A stretch of DNA of 6,839 nucleotides from positions 1 through 6,839 of the forward strand of contig CAYHEX010000244.1 of the NCBI GenBank assembly GCA_964355365.1, in the 5' to 3' direction. The notes beneath the pieces are model-generated. The model searched no databases, had not been told where the DNA came from, and worked only from the letters and a program-made list of their open reading frames with translations. Shown in pieces: positions 5,924-6,839 of the stretch (positions within the stretch are counted from its first letter, which is position 1; the number at the start of each line of letters is the position of its first letter). This stretch comes from SCUN01 sp964355365. Its GTDB lineage: Bacteria; Acidobacteriota; Vicinamibacteria; Vicinamibacterales; SCN-69-37. The position numbers and the translations under genes are program-made.

Positions 5924-6839
5924 ATGCGCCATAGCCGACTGCTTGCTGCGCCTGCTGTTCTTGCGACGTTGATCGTGCCCATCGCGGCGCAGAACCCTCC
6001 TGCCGCGCAGGCGCCACCTGCCGCGGCCGCGCGGGGGCCGAAGCCGTACGACCAGGTGATCACCGCCGCCGCCAAGTCGGAGCAGGGCGTTCTGGCCGTG
6101 CACAAGGTGGCGGATCGCTACTTCTTCGAGATCGACAACGCGATGCTCGGTCGCGACTTCCTTCTGGTGAGTCGCATCTCGGGAGTGCCGGCGGGCAGCA
6201 ACAGCTTCAACACGGCGGGCAGCTCGCTGGCGGAGCGCATGGTCCGCTGGGAGAAGCGCGACAACAACATGCTGCTCAAGAGCATCAGCGTCGAGTCGTA
6301 CGCCGACGAAGAAACGCCGATCGCCAAGTCGGTGGCGCAGAACAACTTCGCGCCGATCCTGGCGTCGTTTCCGATCGCGGCGTTCGGATCAAACAACACC
6401 ACGTCGGTGGTCGACATCACCGACTTCTTCGGCGGCGACACGCCGGCGGTCTCGGGCCTGTCCACGGCGCAGCGCCGCACCTACGGCGTCTCCCGGTTCG
6501 ACGCCCCACGGAGTTTCATCAGCGACATCCGGTCGTTCCCGACCAACGTCGAAGTGCGCCACGTGCAGACCTTCGCGGCGACAGAAGGACCGGGGGACCG
6601 CGCGGGCGGCACGATCAGCCTCGAGATGCGGCAGTCGATTGTGCTTCTGCCCAAGGAACCGATGACGCCGCGCCACTTCGACCCGCGCGTCGGCTACTTC
6701 ACGGTGGATCGCGTGAACTACGGCCTCGATCAGCAGAAGGCGACGACCGAGACGTTCATCACCCCGTGGCGATTGGAGCCGAAGGAACCCGCGGCGCAGG
6801 CACTGGGTGGGCTTGTTGTGACAGTGAAAACCACCGTGT
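5924..6839 (+). CDS. Zinc-dependent metalloprotease, DUF5118/DUF5117 N-terminal region (3' end outside window)
   Basis: The frame is open from the ATG at 5924 to the right edge: 305 residues of what is usually a protein of roughly 800 or more. A signal peptide (MRHSRLLAAPAVLATLIVPIAA, Gln23 at +1) is followed by an Ala/Pro-rich linker (24-40). A DUF5118-like segment (PYDQVI to about residue 70; GVLAVHKV..RYFFEI) leads into DUF5117 (LGRDFLLVSRIS 75-86, MVRWEKRD 106-113, DITDFFGGD 164-172, YGVSRFDAPRSFI 187-199, FPTNVEVRH 205-213, PRHFDPRVGYF 249-259, WRLEPKEP 282-289). In this family the zinc-binding HExxH lies in the C-terminal domain, beyond this window, so catalytic competence cannot be checked. 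The last visible residues (GGLVVTVKTTV) depart from the EPVKPIV-type ending I associate with this point; this may be natural divergence. It is separated from the operon by the inverted repeat and probably has its own promoter. Confidence 0.85.
   Translation, partial: MRHSRLLAAPAVLATLIVPIAAQNPPAAQAPPAAAARGPKPYDQVITAAAKSEQGVLAVHKVADRYFFEIDNAMLGRDFLLVSRISGVPAGSNSFNTAGSSLAERMVRWEKRDNNMLLKSISVESYADEETPIAKSVAQNNFAPILASFPIAAFGSNNTTSVVDITDFFGGDTPAVSGLSTAQRRTYGVSRFDAPRSFISDIRSFPTNVEVRHVQTFAATEGPGDRAGGTISLEMRQSIVLLPKEPMTPRHFDPRVGYFTVDRVNYGLDQQKATTETFITPWRLEPKEPAAQALGGLVVTVKTTV

Noticed and set aside
4174..6105. A 643-codon open frame on the minus strand covering the whole aminopeptidase gene
   Set aside because: It is antisense to a gene with complete M24B motifs. 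Its product is Arg/His/Leu/Val-rich without recognisable domains, the usual shadow of high-GC coding DNA.
6800..6839. Possible frameshift at the right edge of the DUF5117 gene
   Set aside because: The other two frames give no better family match in the few remaining codons (one has stops), so simple divergence or edge uncertainty is sufficient.

Overview
The window is high-GC DNA, about two thirds G+C by eye, and densely coding. It holds six genes that all appear to make exported or envelope proteins. Secreted DUF1080-type sugar hydrolases, S9 peptidases, M24B aminopeptidases and DUF5117/DUF5118 metalloproteases found together suggest Acidobacteriota, perhaps a Vicinamibacteria-type genome. 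That placement comes from protein families and style, not from a marker gene.

Layout. (1) At the left edge is the 3' end of an envelope protein gene on the + strand, read as the last beta-barrel-like domain of a longer protein. (2) Convergent with it, 14 bases away, is a minus-strand gene for a secreted gluzincin-type metallopeptidase; its HEFSH and downstream Tyr/Glu pattern resembles the catalytic domain of anthrax lethal factor. (3) Divergent from that, across only 43 bases, is a tight three-gene + strand operon: a DUF1080 3-keto-glycoside hydrolase-like protein, an S9 (dipeptidyl-peptidase 5-like) serine peptidase, and an M24B Xaa-Pro aminopeptidase. The genes overlap by 1 base and by 4 bases, so translation is probably coupled. 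(4) A 157-base gap follows, most of it filled by a 93-base imperfect inverted repeat built from 9-base units. (5) The window ends inside a large secreted zinc metalloprotease of the DUF5118/DUF5117 type, whose catalytic domain lies beyond the right edge.

Functional reading. Every complete N-terminus is a Sec-type signal peptide, so the region looks like an extracytoplasmic peptide- and glycan-processing cluster. The S9 enzyme (dipeptides, or cleavage near proline) and the Xaa-Pro aminopeptidase are complementary. The sugar hydrolase in the same transcript raises the possibility that glycosylated or proline-rich material is the substrate; this is inference.

Three patterns cut across the genes. 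The three transcription-unit-leading genes have a TANNNT hexamer 7-8 bases before the ATG and no Shine-Dalgarno, which is compatible with leaderless transcripts, while the two internal operon genes have clear Shine-Dalgarno sites. Four of five signal peptides have Gln at the predicted +1 position, and the fifth has Gln at +2. The 9-base-unit inverted repeat is the most unusual piece of non-coding DNA. I see no RNA genes, CRISPR arrays, insertion sequences or convincing intrinsic terminators.
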